From positions 39,967 through 103,966 of the forward strand of contig CANJLD010000014.1 of assembly GCA_947475165.1 (NCBI GenBank): a stretch of 64,000 bases of DNA. Reading direction: 5' to 3'. The notes beneath the pieces were generated by a model that was not told the origin of the DNA, made no database searches, and worked only from the letters and a program-made list of their open reading frames with translations. Source of the stretch: Bacteroidota bacterium (GTDB taxonomy: Bacteria > Bacteroidota > Bacteroidia > Chitinophagales > LD1). Position numbers and translations under genes: made by a program. Position 1 is the stretch's first letter. The number at the start of each line of letters is the position of its first letter. Of this stretch, positions 9,047 through 18,632 are shown in pieces.

Positions 9047-10317
9047 GCAGAGCAAATAATCCTCAATTAAAAAGTTGGGTAGAAGTAAAACCTAACAGCG
9101 ACTTCCCAATTCAGAATTTACCGTTTGGAATTTTTAAAACAGACAAAGACCCTGAGCCGCGCATCGGTGTTGCTATTGGCGAATTTATTGTTGACATGAA
9201 TGTAGCATCAGGGCTTGGAGCAACTGACGGAATAGATTTGCCATTCAATATTTTTTTGAAAGATTCTTTGAACGATTTTATCGCGCTCGGCAAAAGAATT
9301 ACCAATCAAGTGCGCGAACAACTTTCCGTTTTTTTAAGTGAGAGCAATTCCTCTATTCTTGAGAACCCGATTATTGTTGAGAATTTGCTTGTAAAGCAAA
9401 GCGAAGCGCAAATGCTCATACCGGTTAACATTCCCAACTACACCGACTTTTACTCAAGCAAAGAACATGCAACAAATGTAGGCATCATGTTCCGCGACCC
9501 TGCAAATGCTTTGCTGCCAAACTGGAAACATTTACCGGTGGGTTATCACGGCCGCGCTTCTTCTATTGTGGTTTCCGGAACTCCGATTCATAGACCAAAA
9601 GGACAAACCAAAGCAGATGATGCACCTGCTCCTTCATTTGGTCCAAGTAAACTTTTAGATTTTGAATTAGAGATGGGTTTTATCACTGGAAGGAAAACTA
9701 AACTGGGCAGAAGCATTTCAACAGCAGAAGCAGAAGATTACATTTTTGGAATGGTTTTATTCAACGATTGGAGTGCGCGTGATATTCAAAAATGGGAATA
9801 CGTTCCGCTCGGGCCTTTCCTTGCAAAAAACTTCGGATCAACTATGTCTCCTTGGATTGTAACAATCGAGGCACTGGAACCTTTCCGTGTAGAATCGCCT
9901 ATGCAAGAACCGGAAGTCCTTCCATACTTAAAATTCGAAGGCAAAAAGAATTTCGATATCAATTTAGAAGTGGAAATAATTCCCGAAAACGGAAAAGGCA
10001 AAACCGTGTCGCGCAGCAATTTCAAATACATGTATTGGAACATGGCCCAGCAACTCGCACACCATACTTCGAATGGCTGCAATATTCAAACTGGCGATTT
10101 ATATGCAAGCGGCACCATCAGCGGACCAACACCCGATTCGTACGGCTCTATGCTTGAAATTAGCTGGCAGGGAAAAAACCCAATTCAAATGCCCGATGGC
10201 ACCGAACGAAAATTCATTCTTGACAATGATACAGTAGTGATGAAAGGATATTGCGAAAAAGACGGAGTGCGAATTGGCTTCGGAGAATGTTCAGGAAAAA
10301 TTTTGCCTGCATTGTGA
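9043..10317 (+). CDS. fahA: Fumarylacetoacetase
   Basis: 424 residues, the usual length for EC 3.7.1.2. It performs the last step of tyrosine/phenylalanine catabolism, cleaving fumarylacetoacetate to fumarate and acetoacetate. An N-terminal SH3-like part (LPFGIFKTDKDPEPRIGVAI) precedes the FAH catalytic domain. YTDFYSSKEHATNVG, LDFELEMGFITG and LFNDWSARDIQKWEYVPLG carry the metal- and substrate-binding residues. The start overlaps the upstream 108-aa gene by 4 nt and the stop overlaps the next small gene. No other homogentisate-pathway gene is nearby. Confidence 0.95.
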   Translation: MSRANNPQLKSWVEVKPNSDFPIQNLPFGIFKTDKDPEPRIGVAIGEFIVDMNVASGLGATDGIDLPFNIFLKDSLNDFIALGKRITNQVREQLSVFLSESNSSILENPIIVENLLVKQSEAQMLIPVNIPNYTDFYSSKEHATNVGIMFRDPANALLPNWKHLPVGYHGRASSIVVSGTPIHRPKGQTKADDAPAPSFGPSKLLDFELEMGFITGRKTKLGRSISTAEAEDYIFGMVLFNDWSARDIQKWEYVPLGPFLAKNFGSTMSPWIVTIEALEPFRVESPMQEPEVLPYLKFEGKKNFDINLEVEIIPENGKGKTVSRSNFKYMYWNMAQQLAHHTSNGCNIQTGDLYASGTISGPTPDSYGSMLEISWQGKNPIQMPDGTERKFILDNDTVVMKGYCEKDGVRIGFGECSGKILPAL

Positions 10318-10586
10318 GATATTATTTAATCGCATTGCTCTTTCTCATTATGGGCGCAGGCGCACGTACCATGTTCGAAATTGCACATCAGGCTCTTGGT
10401 CGCGAACATGATTTTGCCCCAGCTGATGATACTATGCGTTTAATTTTTCTCGCCTTATGGTTTTTAGTGATGATGATGGCAGATGTAATTCTTATTCGCA
10501 ACAAAGAATTAAAAAACAGAAATGTTTTCATTGCATTATTATCGCTTGGTGTTATTGCGCCAATACTTTTTAAGCTGTTCAATTAA
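10314..10586 (+). CDS. Small three-helix membrane protein
   Basis: 90 residues from a GTG at 10314 that overlaps the fahA TGA. A longer reading from 10251 would sit inside fahA and begin with a non-membrane stretch. Three hydrophobic segments are visible (YYLIALLFLIMGAGA, LIFLALWFLVMMMADVILI, NVFIALLSLGVIAPILF), with a polar loop between the first two. The family is not recognised. The tight overlap puts it in the fahA transcript. Confidence 0.65.
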   Translation: MRYYLIALLFLIMGAGARTMFEIAHQALGREHDFAPADDTMRLIFLALWFLVMMMADVILIRNKELKNRNVFIALLSLGVIAPILFKLFN

Positions 10587-10630
10587 ATCCGTTTAATCCT
10601 GAAAATCCGCGTCATCAGCGTTCTATTTTT

Positions 10631-11539
10631 ATGCTCTCAATAAATCCCGCAGACATTCCAATGCCGAAACTGCACGACTATTTACTCAGTGCAATCGCCC
10701 CGCGTCCTATTGCTTTTGTTTCTACCATAGATAAAGACGGAAACGTAAATCTTTCTCCCTTTTCATTTTTCAATTGCTTTGGCTCCAATCCGCCTACACT
10801 TGTTTTTTCCCCCGCCCGCAGCGGACGAACCGGTGCCACCAAACACACACACGACAATGTGTTGGAAGTAAAAGAATGCGTGGTGAACATCCCGCATTAC
10901 GATATACTCTACCAAATGAACCTGGCGGCACACATGTATCCGAAGGGTGTTGATGAATTTGCAAAAAGCGGATTGACCAAACAGGAAAGCGTAACCGTAA
11001 AACCACCGCGTGTAGCAGAATGTTTTGTACAAATGGAATGTGAAGTAAAAGATATAATCGTCACCGGTTTAAACGGTGGCGCAGGAAATTTAATAGTATG
11101 CGAAGTGAAGATGCTCCACATCAACGAAAAAGTTTTGAATGAAGAAGGAAGCATTGACCCGAACAAAATGAATTACATCGCCCGCATGGGAAAACAATTC
11201 TGGGCGCGCATTGGTGCGCAGAATATTATTTCCGTTCCGGGTTTTAAAATGGCAAATGAATTGGGCCTTGGCTGGGACGAATTACCCAATGGAATTACTC
11301 ATTCAAAATATCTTTCAGGAAATGATATCGCAAGAATTGCAGAACTACACCTTTTTCCAACAGAGGAAGAATTAAACGAATTGCGCAAAGCAGAATTTGT
11401 AGAAGAAATATTTTCGGAGCACAAAAACGATTACGTTGCTTTAGAAAAAGCAATTCACCTGCGCGCCAAAATTGAAATTGAAAGAGGAAGTGTGCCTTTA
11501 GCGTTTCAATTACTGATGCTTTTAGAGAGAAATAAATAG
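10631..11539 (+). CDS. Flavin reductase-like (FMN-binding split barrel) protein
   Basis: 302 residues. The N-terminal 200 form a flavin-reductase split barrel: SAIAPRPIAFVSTIDKDGNVNLSPFSFF and NPPTLVFSPARSGRTG are family-typical FMN-contacting stretches. The last 100 residues are a helical extension common in the Bacteroidota version. It probably binds FMN; the partner oxygenase or substrate is not evident. It lies 44 bp downstream of the small membrane protein and may belong to the fahA operon. Confidence 0.85.
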   Translation: MLSINPADIPMPKLHDYLLSAIAPRPIAFVSTIDKDGNVNLSPFSFFNCFGSNPPTLVFSPARSGRTGATKHTHDNVLEVKECVVNIPHYDILYQMNLAAHMYPKGVDEFAKSGLTKQESVTVKPPRVAECFVQMECEVKDIIVTGLNGGAGNLIVCEVKMLHINEKVLNEEGSIDPNKMNYIARMGKQFWARIGAQNIISVPGFKMANELGLGWDELPNGITHSKYLSGNDIARIAELHLFPTEEELNELRKAEFVEEIFSEHKNDYVALEKAIHLRAKIEIERGSVPLAFQLLMLLERNK

Positions 11540-11540
11540 C

Positions 11541-11604
11541 CGCAAATTTCACGAAATAGTATTTCCGTTCTTCTGCCTTTAATTCGTGAAATTCGTGGCA
11601 ATAA
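11541..11604. repeat. Imperfect inverted repeat with 'TTCACGAA/TTCGTGAA' arms
   Basis: Just after the flavin reductase stop, AATTTCACGAA is mirrored about 30 bp on by TTCGTGAAATT, followed by a second TTCGTGG. A related 'CCACGAATAACACGAAT' string occurs upstream of polA (33114-33130). It resembles a dispersed intergenic repeat and might also serve as a transcript 3' end, though no T-tract follows. Confidence 0.45.
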
Positions 11605-11613
11605 AATTTAACC

Positions 11614-12516
11614 ATGCCTTACATTCCCCTCTTTATTCTCAAATCATTTTTACGCAGAGTAAAAAAACGTGGCGATGTTTCAGACCACCAACGCGCTCGT
11701 AGAGGTTTCGAAAAACTCATTGGCAAACGGAACAAACCTCTTTCGGGTTTCGATTATCAAACAAATGACACAAGTGATGTTTCCGGTGAATGGATTTTTC
11801 CGCACGGCTGCGACAAAACAAAAGTCCTGCTCTACTTTCATGGCGGAGGATACTTTGTCGGCAGCACTAATACGCACCGCGCATTGGTTTCTAAATTGGC
11901 GAAGAACGCGGGCATAAGCGCACTGAGTATAAATTATCGCTTGGCACCAGAGCATCCTTATCCGGCAGCTATCGAAGATTGCGCCAAAGTTTACGAATGG
12001 CTGCTCACTCAAAATTTTTCTCCCAACCAAATTTGTTTTGGTGGCGACAGTGCCGGTGGCGGTTGTGTGATTGGAACACTTACTTATCTGCGCGATAAAA
12101 ATATCCCGATGCCAAAATGCGCTATTGCCATTTCTCCCTGGCTCGACCACACTTTAACCAGTGAAAGTTTTACATCAAAAGAGCATATCGACCCGCTCTT
12201 AGCAGCCAAAGAATTTCCAAAAGTGGTTCAGTATTACATGAACGGTGCCGATGCCAAATCGCTTTATGCTTCTCCTATTTTTCATTCCTTAAAAAACCTT
12301 CCACCAGTGTATGTGCAGGTGGGCGAAGAAGAAATTTTGCTGAGTGATTCTACCACCTTTGCCGAAAAAGCTAAGGCCGATGGCGTAGATGTCCGCCTGG
12401 AAGTTTATCCGGAAATGTTTCACGTGTTCAATGCGTTCTGGAAAATTTTGCCAAAGGCAAGAGAAGCGAATAAAAAGCTGGGAGAGTTCATGCACGCGCA
12501 ACTTTTCACTAACTAA
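11614..12516 (+). CDS. Alpha/beta hydrolase, HSL-type esterase
   Basis: 300 residues. The oxyanion-hole motif HGGGYFVGS and the nucleophile motif GDSAGGG are those of hormone-sensitive-lipase-type esterases. The acid is likely in the VQVGEEEILLSDS segment and the catalytic His in EMFHVFNAF. No signal peptide is seen, so it is cytoplasmic and probably hydrolyses short-chain esters. It is co-directional with its neighbours but 74 bp from the upstream gene. Confidence 0.87.
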   Translation: MPYIPLFILKSFLRRVKKRGDVSDHQRARRGFEKLIGKRNKPLSGFDYQTNDTSDVSGEWIFPHGCDKTKVLLYFHGGGYFVGSTNTHRALVSKLAKNAGISALSINYRLAPEHPYPAAIEDCAKVYEWLLTQNFSPNQICFGGDSAGGGCVIGTLTYLRDKNIPMPKCAIAISPWLDHTLTSESFTSKEHIDPLLAAKEFPKVVQYYMNGADAKSLYASPIFHSLKNLPPVYVQVGEEEILLSDSTTFAEKAKADGVDVRLEVYPEMFHVFNAFWKILPKAREANKKLGEFMHAQLFTN

Positions 12517-12540
12517 TTTCATCTTTTATAAAACCACCTC

Positions 12541-12903
12541 ATGAAAAAAATAGTTCTCCTCCTTGCCATTATCACCATAACAATTTCTTCCTGCAAAAAA
12601 GAAACCCCGAATCCTGCGCAGAAAATTTACAAAGTTAAATATACCATGGTTTGCACCGACTGCGAGGTGATTTATGTTTCCGATACTCTCGGCACTCAAT
12701 CTACCGCTTATCACCAAAACAGTTCATGGAGCTATACTTTCAACGCCAAGGAAAATCAACAGCTTCTTTTTCTCGCGTATAATCAAAGTGCCAATCCGCA
12801 AGGAGTAACAGCTACCATTTTACTAAACGATTCGGTTCTCGCCACTCAAACAACATATTGTCCTTTCAACGGCTCCGCCTTTTGCGCTGATACCGCCCGC
12901 TAA
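12541..12903 (+). CDS. Small predicted lipoprotein
   Basis: 120 residues. The N-terminus MKKIVLLLAIITITISSCKKE is a lipoprotein signal with Cys at residue 18, followed by Lys and a Pro/Asn linker. The rest is predicted beta-rich and contains a CTDC pair and two later cysteines. The family is not recognised. It starts 24 bp after the esterase and ends at a terminator. Confidence 0.7.
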   Translation: MKKIVLLLAIITITISSCKKETPNPAQKIYKVKYTMVCTDCEVIYVSDTLGTQSTAYHQNSSWSYTFNAKENQQLLFLAYNQSANPQGVTATILLNDSVLATQTTYCPFNGSAFCADTAR

Positions 12904-12926
12904 AATCATTCTTGAACACTTCTTTC

Positions 12927-12959
12927 AAATCCCTTTCGAGCAAAGGGATTTTTTATTTT
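12927..12959 (+). terminator. Rho-independent terminator after the lipoprotein gene
   Basis: AAATCCCTTT (12927-12936) pairs with AAAGGGATTT (12942-12951) around a 5-nt loop, followed by a T-rich tract. It separates the esterase/lipoprotein unit from lysS. Confidence 0.8.
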
Positions 12960-12981
12960 CACGCTCCTTAAAAAATAAAGT

Positions 12982-14496
12982 ATGAGTCAGGAATTGAACG
13001 ACCAGGAAATTGTTAGAAGAGAAAAACTCCAGAAGCTCAACGAGCTGGGTATTGATGCCTATCCCGCTGCTGCTTTCGAAGTAAACTGCAACTCACAACA
13101 AATTCTATCGGAGTATAACGATGTAGAAAAAAACTTTCAGGATGTAAGCATTGCCGGAAGAATCATGAGCATCAACTCAAAAGGCAAAGTAACCTTCTTC
13201 AAAATTCAGGACCAGAAAGGAAAAATTCAGCTCTTTGTAAGCATCGATAATGTTTGCCCTGACGAAGACAAAACATTTTACACTTCTGTAGTAACCCACC
13301 TGCTCGACATTGGCGATTTTATTGGTGTAAAAGGCGAAGTGTTTATTACCAAGACCGGGGAAACTTCTATCCGCGTAAAACAAATGACCGTGCTTTCAAA
13401 AGCATTGCGTCCGTTACCGGTAGTAAAAGTTAAAGACGGTGAAACCTTCGATGCATTTTCAGATGTGGAATTGCGCTCGCGTCAGCGTTATGTTGACTTG
13501 GTGGTGAACCCTCATGTGCGCGAAACATTTATCAAGCGCACAAAAATGATTCAGACCATGCGCGATTTTTTGAATGAGCATGGCGCGATTGAAGTAGATA
13601 CACCGGTACTGCAAAGTATCCCAGGTGGCGCTGCAGCGCGCCCGTTTACTACGCATCATAACGCGCTCGACATTCCTTTGTATTTGCGTATTGCCAACGA
13701 GCTCTACTTAAAGCGCCTAATAGTTGGCGGTTTCGATTGGGTATATGAGTTCAGCCGCAATTTTCGCAACGAGGGAATGGACCGCACGCACAATCCTGAA
13801 TTTACCATCCTCGAATTTTACGTGGCATACAAAGATTATTTCTGGATGATGGAATACACCGAGCAAATGCTCGAGAAAATTGCCATCACACTTCACGGCA
13901 CCACCGATGTTCCTTGTGGCGATAAAACAATTTCTTTTAGAGCTCCTTTCAAGCGCGTGGCCATTTACGATGCCATAAAAGAACACACCGGTTTCGATGT
14001 AAGCCAAATGAACGAAGAGCAATTGCTCGATGTTTGCAAACAGCTTCACATTCAAACCGACAAGAGCATGGGCAAAGGAAAATTGATTGATGAAATTTTT
14101 GGCGGTAAGTGCGAAGGCAATTTTGTGGAGCCTACTTTCATTATCGATTATCCGGTAGAGCTAAGCCCGCTTACAAAAAAACACAGAACCAAAGCCGGAC
14201 TCGTAGAACGTTTTGAGTTGATGATAAACGGAAAAGAAATTGCCAACGCTTACAGCGAGTTAAACGACCCGCTCGACCAGCGCGCGCGTTTCGAAGAGCA
14301 AACACAATTGCAGGAACGCGGTGATGACGAAGCCATGTTCATCGACCACGACTTCCTCCGCGCACTCGAATACGGCATGCCGCCAACATCCGGCATCGGC
14401 ATTGGTATCGACCGGTTGGCAATGCTCATGACCAATCAATCAACCATTCAGGAAGTTTTACTTTTCCCGCAGATGCGACCGGAGAATCCCGAATAA
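12982..14496 (+). CDS. lysS: Lysyl-tRNA synthetase, class II
   Basis: 504 residues, normal for the enzyme that charges tRNA-Lys. An N-terminal OB-fold anticodon-binding domain (about 55-150, IAGRIMSINSKGKVTFFKIQD) precedes the class II core. Motif 2 is FRNEGMDRTHNPEF and motif 3 is GIGIGIDRLAML. It is flanked by terminators on both sides, so it is probably transcribed alone. Confidence 0.97.
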   Translation: MSQELNDQEIVRREKLQKLNELGIDAYPAAAFEVNCNSQQILSEYNDVEKNFQDVSIAGRIMSINSKGKVTFFKIQDQKGKIQLFVSIDNVCPDEDKTFYTSVVTHLLDIGDFIGVKGEVFITKTGETSIRVKQMTVLSKALRPLPVVKVKDGETFDAFSDVELRSRQRYVDLVVNPHVRETFIKRTKMIQTMRDFLNEHGAIEVDTPVLQSIPGGAAARPFTTHHNALDIPLYLRIANELYLKRLIVGGFDWVYEFSRNFRNEGMDRTHNPEFTILEFYVAYKDYFWMMEYTEQMLEKIAITLHGTTDVPCGDKTISFRAPFKRVAIYDAIKEHTGFDVSQMNEEQLLDVCKQLHIQTDKSMGKGKLIDEIFGGKCEGNFVEPTFIIDYPVELSPLTKKHRTKAGLVERFELMINGKEIANAYSELNDPLDQRARFEEQTQLQERGDDEAMFIDHDFLRALEYGMPPTSGIGIGIDRLAMLMTNQSTIQEVLLFPQMRPENPE

Positions 14497-14510
14497 ATTT
14501 TCAAACCTTC

Positions 14511-14548
14511 AAAAAGCAACCCCATACAAAACGGGGTTGCTTTTTCGT
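14511..14548 (+). terminator. Rho-independent terminator after lysS
   Basis: AAAAAGCAACCCC (14511-14523) pairs with GGGGTTGCTTTTT (14533-14545) around a 9-nt loop, and the T-tract continues past the stem. Confidence 0.88.
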
Positions 14549-14589
14549 TTATATACAGATTAAGTAATTTGCCATCTCAAACAATTCAA

Positions 14590-16365
14590 ATGAACAAGCG
14601 AATCATTTTCTCCCTCATCTTCTCTTCTGCACTTCTCTTCAGCTTTGCACAAACAAAGCCCATCGATAAATCTTTCACACAGGAAGACTGGGACAAACTC
14701 AGCCAGCAGGCAAAAGATTCTATCAATAAAGAACTGACCGCAAAATTCGAAGCAGCAAAAAAAGAATCTGCAAATGCCGATGAAGCAAACGCCAACCAGA
14801 TTATTGACGAGGCCCTGAAAAACACAACCGGCACCACCTCCCTCACCTTCACCAATTTCCCAAAGTCACAGTTGCGTGACGACATCACCAAATTCAAAAA
14901 CCTCGAACAGTTCACCTGCACTAAATGCCGCGCGCTCCAGCTCAATATCCTTTTCAGCCAATTAGCCCAGCTTCCTAAACTCAAAAAACTAAACATCTCC
15001 GGTGGCGCGTATAAAATTCTTCCGGGCTCCATCCAAAAACTTTCTGCCCTCGAAGAACTCAACTTAAAAGACAACAACTTCACCACCCTGCCCGACTCAT
15101 TCACCACCCTCAAAAACCTGCACATACTAAACCTCGAACACAACCCTTATTTATATGACGATGATGTTTTCGAACGCATTAAAAACCTCAGCGTCACCCA
15201 GCTTTATTTTTCCGCCAGCGGCTTACTCGAGCTCAACGACAAAATCGGGCAAATCAAAAGCCTTGTCATACTCGACCTTTCCGTAAACGACATCAAAACA
15301 CTCCCCCCGTCTTTCAGCCAGCTCACCGGCCTTCAATACCTCAACCTCTCGCAAAACTTTAACCTCAACATCGCGCAGGTCATCACCGCCCTCGCCCCCA
15401 TTCGCCAGTTAAACTACCTCGACATCAGCCAGTGCTTAATCCAAAGCCTCCCGCTCGACATCAGCAAACTCACCTCACTCCAAATTCTAAACCTCCGGGC
15501 AAATCAACTCACCTCCCTCCCCCTCACCTTCGGCTCCCTCACCAACCTCGAAGAGCTCGACCTCAGCTATCTCGAAATGGGAACCCGCATGAACAAAATC
15601 ACCGAGCTCCCCCCTTCATTCAGCAGCTTCAAAAAACTCCGCCACCTAAACCTCGCGGGCAACCAATTGCAAAACCTCCCCGAAGGCTTTTCAGGCTTAA
15701 CACAGTTAGAAGATTTAAACCTCAGCCTCAACAAATTCACCGGCTTTCCGCCCCAGCTTACACAACTCACCGGTTTAAAATCATTAAACCTCGGCTTAAA
15801 CGATGGAAGCTCCATTCCCCTCGCCATTGGCAATTTAACCCAACTCGAATACCTCAACCTCGATGGAAACTTCTTCAACAAGCTCGACCGGAAAATAAAA
15901 ACACTCCCGGCCGAAATCTGTCAGCTCAAAAACCTAAAAGTCCTTTCGCTTAAAGACAACGTAATCGAACAACTCCCCCCCTGCATCGGCAGCCTTTCAA
16001 AACTCCAAAAACTCGACCTCCGCGACAACCTCATCACCTCCTTCCCCGCATCCTTCACCCAACTCATAAACTTAAACTGGCTCGACCTCAAGGCAAACGA
16101 CTTCACCCAATTACCGGCAGACTTTCAAAACCTCACCTCCCTAAAAGAGCTAAACCTCTCCATGAATCTCAAAATGAATTTCGAAGCCGAGAAGAATAAA
16201 TTCTCTGCAATGAAACAATTAGAGTTCTTAGACCTCAGCTACAACAACATAACCAAAGAGCAAATCACACCACTCCGCGCTGCACTCCCAAACTGCAAAG
16301 TCATAAATTGGGACTACAGCAAAAGAACCTTGCCGCAACCAACAAACAGAAGAAACGAGAAATAG
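14590..16365 (+). CDS. Secreted leucine-rich repeat protein
   Basis: 591 residues from the ATG at 14590, where the signal peptide MNKRIIFSLIFSSALLFSFAQ begins. A charged helical spacer runs to about residue 90. About 20 leucine-rich repeats of 23-24 residues follow, with the consensus L..LP..I..L..L..LNL..N. The repeats are of the bacterial 'small/typical' type that mediates protein-protein contacts. There is no membrane anchor or T9SS tail. The repeat DNA is extremely C-rich and G-poor on the coding strand (Leu mostly CTC), unlike neighbouring genes. It converges on comEC with a 2-bp gap. Confidence 0.85.
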   Translation: MNKRIIFSLIFSSALLFSFAQTKPIDKSFTQEDWDKLSQQAKDSINKELTAKFEAAKKESANADEANANQIIDEALKNTTGTTSLTFTNFPKSQLRDDITKFKNLEQFTCTKCRALQLNILFSQLAQLPKLKKLNISGGAYKILPGSIQKLSALEELNLKDNNFTTLPDSFTTLKNLHILNLEHNPYLYDDDVFERIKNLSVTQLYFSASGLLELNDKIGQIKSLVILDLSVNDIKTLPPSFSQLTGLQYLNLSQNFNLNIAQVITALAPIRQLNYLDISQCLIQSLPLDISKLTSLQILNLRANQLTSLPLTFGSLTNLEELDLSYLEMGTRMNKITELPPSFSSFKKLRHLNLAGNQLQNLPEGFSGLTQLEDLNLSLNKFTGFPPQLTQLTGLKSLNLGLNDGSSIPLAIGNLTQLEYLNLDGNFFNKLDRKIKTLPAEICQLKNLKVLSLKDNVIEQLPPCIGSLSKLQKLDLRDNLITSFPASFTQLINLNWLDLKANDFTQLPADFQNLTSLKELNLSMNLKMNFEAEKNKFSAMKQLEFLDLSYNNITKEQITPLRAALPNCKVINWDYSKRTLPQPTNRRNEK

Positions 16366-16367
16366 AT

Positions 16368-18584
16368 TTAGCTATTTGCTTTACTTAAATCTTGAATGTA
16401 TGCACCTTGCGCATTTACATCCCAATATTTGATTTTCATTTTATCGCAATCTTTCTTCCAGTAATTTATTTGCCAAGGTTTGTTTGAAGAATCGAAAACT
16501 ACTTCACCAAACTCAATCAGCTTTTTCAAATTCTCTAAATACACTTTTGGATTGTGCGATAGAATTACCAAGTCAACTTTCAGTTTTTGCCCCAATTCAA
16601 AATCATTTTTTTCCAAAGCAGAATCAACGACCAAAATTTTCTTTCCTTCAAATAATATCAATTTGCCTATTGGCAATTGTTTATGGCTTACCTGAGTTTC
16701 TTCCTTCACTCCGCAATCCCACCAATGATGTTTTACGTGAAATAACATCGCGCTTTGGTCGTGCAATAATTTTTCATCAAAATCGGTCAACACTTTTCTT
16801 CCATCAATAAAAGCAATGGCTTTTTGCTTTGGAGTGCAGTAAACCACAATTTTCTTCTGTTGCGATTTTGTAATTCGCTCGTAAGAATAAAACGAACACA
16901 ATCCGAATACAACGAGCAGCGATGCGATTAACCATTTTACACTCCTGAGCCGCTTTTCCGTTAGCAGGCACAAAAGAAAAATTAAAAGATAGAGCAATCC
17001 CATTTCAAACATTGTAATGCTAATTCCTTGTATGAGTGCAAATGGAATGGAATCAATCCAGAAAATAAATTGATTTAATGTGCTCAGAAAGAAATTAAAG
17101 ATACATCCGACAACTACGTTTACATAAGGAATAGTATCTACTAAAAATAATGTAGTGCCCGAAAACAAAACAAAATTACTCCACGGAATTACCACCAAGT
17201 TTGAGATAAGAAACAAGTTCGGAAACTGATGAAAGTAAAGTAAGCTAAGCGGGCAAGTGGCAATTTGCGCTGCAATAGAAACCGCAATTATTTGCCAGAA
17301 GAAGTCAACCACTTTTAGAAAAAACCAATACAAATCATAACGCAGAAAATAAAATGGTTTCAAAAACCATTTCTGTTTTTTGTATTCCGGCTCACCGGGC
17401 AATCCAATAACCCATAACGCAGAAATTTTTGGTTGTATATAAATGATTCCGATTACAGCAAGATAACTCAAACGAAAACCAACTTCAGTTATAATAAATG
17501 GATTGAATAACATCAACAGCAATGCGCTTGCAAAAATGATGTTGTAAATATTTGTGTTCTTCGCCATCACTTTGCCAAATTGAATCATCGAGAACATCAT
17601 AGCCGAACGAAGAACCGAAGGGCTTAAACCGGTAAGACAGGCATAAAACCAAATGAAAGTGATAATGCCAATTGCTTTGACGATTTGCGATTTTCTACCT
17701 TGCTTATCCATAAAACCAAATACAAAATTCAGCATGATGAACATAATGCCTACATGCAAACCACTTACACTCAATACATGCAAAGCTCCTGAACTTGCGT
17801 AGGCGCGGGTAATTTCACCATTCATGTAATCGTTGTAGCCTAGCATAATAGCTGCGGCAACTGCTAAATCATTTTTATCAGCAACATGTTTAAGAATGAT
17901 GGAAAGAAAATACTCGCGAATTCGATAAACCTTTGCCATCAGAAAATTTCCCTGATTGTTTTTTATGAGTTTCCAATCACCGGCTTTCAGAAAAGTTCGA
18001 TGATAGATATTATGAAAGCTCTGATATAATTTAAAGCTGAATTCTTCCGGATTCTTCGGCTTATCAAACTCTTCAATCTTAGAATTGAAAACAATTACAT
18101 CTCCGTAGTTTAAATCTGCATTGCTACTATCGCGCAACACATTTATTAAAATATTACCGGTGGTCTTTGTTGTAGTGCTTTTATTTTTTAGCTCTTCTAC
18201 TTTAGCAACTACTGTTACAATTTTTGCTTTCTCTAAAGGTGGTTTAATAATTCGGGCAACAACAAAGGTTTCGTTGCCTGTATAGTTTTGAAAGTGAGTT
18301 TTAAAATTCTTATCGGCATAAAACCAAGTAAGCACATAGCCAAACGAAATGACAAAAACAGATAGCGCAACTCCGTTTACTACTCGCAGTTTATAAACCC
18401 AAGTAATGTTTGTCAAAAAGCTGATGCCAGCAACCGTTATGAACGAAATACTCAGTAAAAAGAGTACCGGCAACAAAACCTGTTGCGACAAATGCAAGTA
18501 ATCAAAGCCAATTTCTATACTGATGCCTACAATCAAGGCAACTACAATTCGCATCATCGGTATTTGGCTCCAAAAATTTCTCAT
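16368..18584 (-). CDS. comEC: ComEC/Rec2 family DNA uptake channel protein
   Basis: 738 residues. The N-terminus has several membrane helices and a DUF4131-like soluble domain (about 60-200). The Competence domain contains the hallmark LHVLSVSGLHVGIMFIML and further helices. The C-terminal 150 residues follow the usual beta-lactamase-like layout but lack a recognisable HxHxDH metal site. It is predicted to carry single-stranded DNA through the inner membrane during natural transformation. It diverges from the exonuclease gene, with comF following. Confidence 0.88.
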   Translation of the reverse strand: MRNFWSQIPMMRIVVALIVGISIEIGFDYLHLSQQVLLPVLFLLSISFITVAGISFLTNITWVYKLRVVNGVALSVFVISFGYVLTWFYADKNFKTHFQNYTGNETFVVARIIKPPLEKAKIVTVVAKVEELKNKSTTTKTTGNILINVLRDSSNADLNYGDVIVFNSKIEEFDKPKNPEEFSFKLYQSFHNIYHRTFLKAGDWKLIKNNQGNFLMAKVYRIREYFLSIILKHVADKNDLAVAAAIMLGYNDYMNGEITRAYASSGALHVLSVSGLHVGIMFIMLNFVFGFMDKQGRKSQIVKAIGIITFIWFYACLTGLSPSVLRSAMMFSMIQFGKVMAKNTNIYNIIFASALLLMLFNPFIITEVGFRLSYLAVIGIIYIQPKISALWVIGLPGEPEYKKQKWFLKPFYFLRYDLYWFFLKVVDFFWQIIAVSIAAQIATCPLSLLYFHQFPNLFLISNLVVIPWSNFVLFSGTTLFLVDTIPYVNVVVGCIFNFFLSTLNQFIFWIDSIPFALIQGISITMFEMGLLYLLIFLLCLLTEKRLRSVKWLIASLLVVFGLCSFYSYERITKSQQKKIVVYCTPKQKAIAFIDGRKVLTDFDEKLLHDQSAMLFHVKHHWWDCGVKEETQVSHKQLPIGKLILFEGKKILVVDSALEKNDFELGQKLKVDLVILSHNPKVYLENLKKLIEFGEVVFDSSNKPWQINYWKKDCDKMKIKYWDVNAQGAYIQDLSKANS

Positions 18585-18632
18585 GGATATTTCAAATTGC
18601 TTTTTAAATTTAAAAACGAAAATTTATTTACT

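Noticed and set aside
15432..15953. 173-codon plus-strand frame rich in Pro and His inside the LRR gene
   Set aside because: It is the +1 shadow of a C-rich, G-poor repeat region; the composition has no stop codons by chance and the protein is low complexity.
18483..18632. Upstream extension of the exonuclease gene to the ATG at 18483
   Set aside because: It overlaps comEC on the other strand for about 100 bp and adds residues unlike the family; the GTG at 18633 fits the usual N-terminus.
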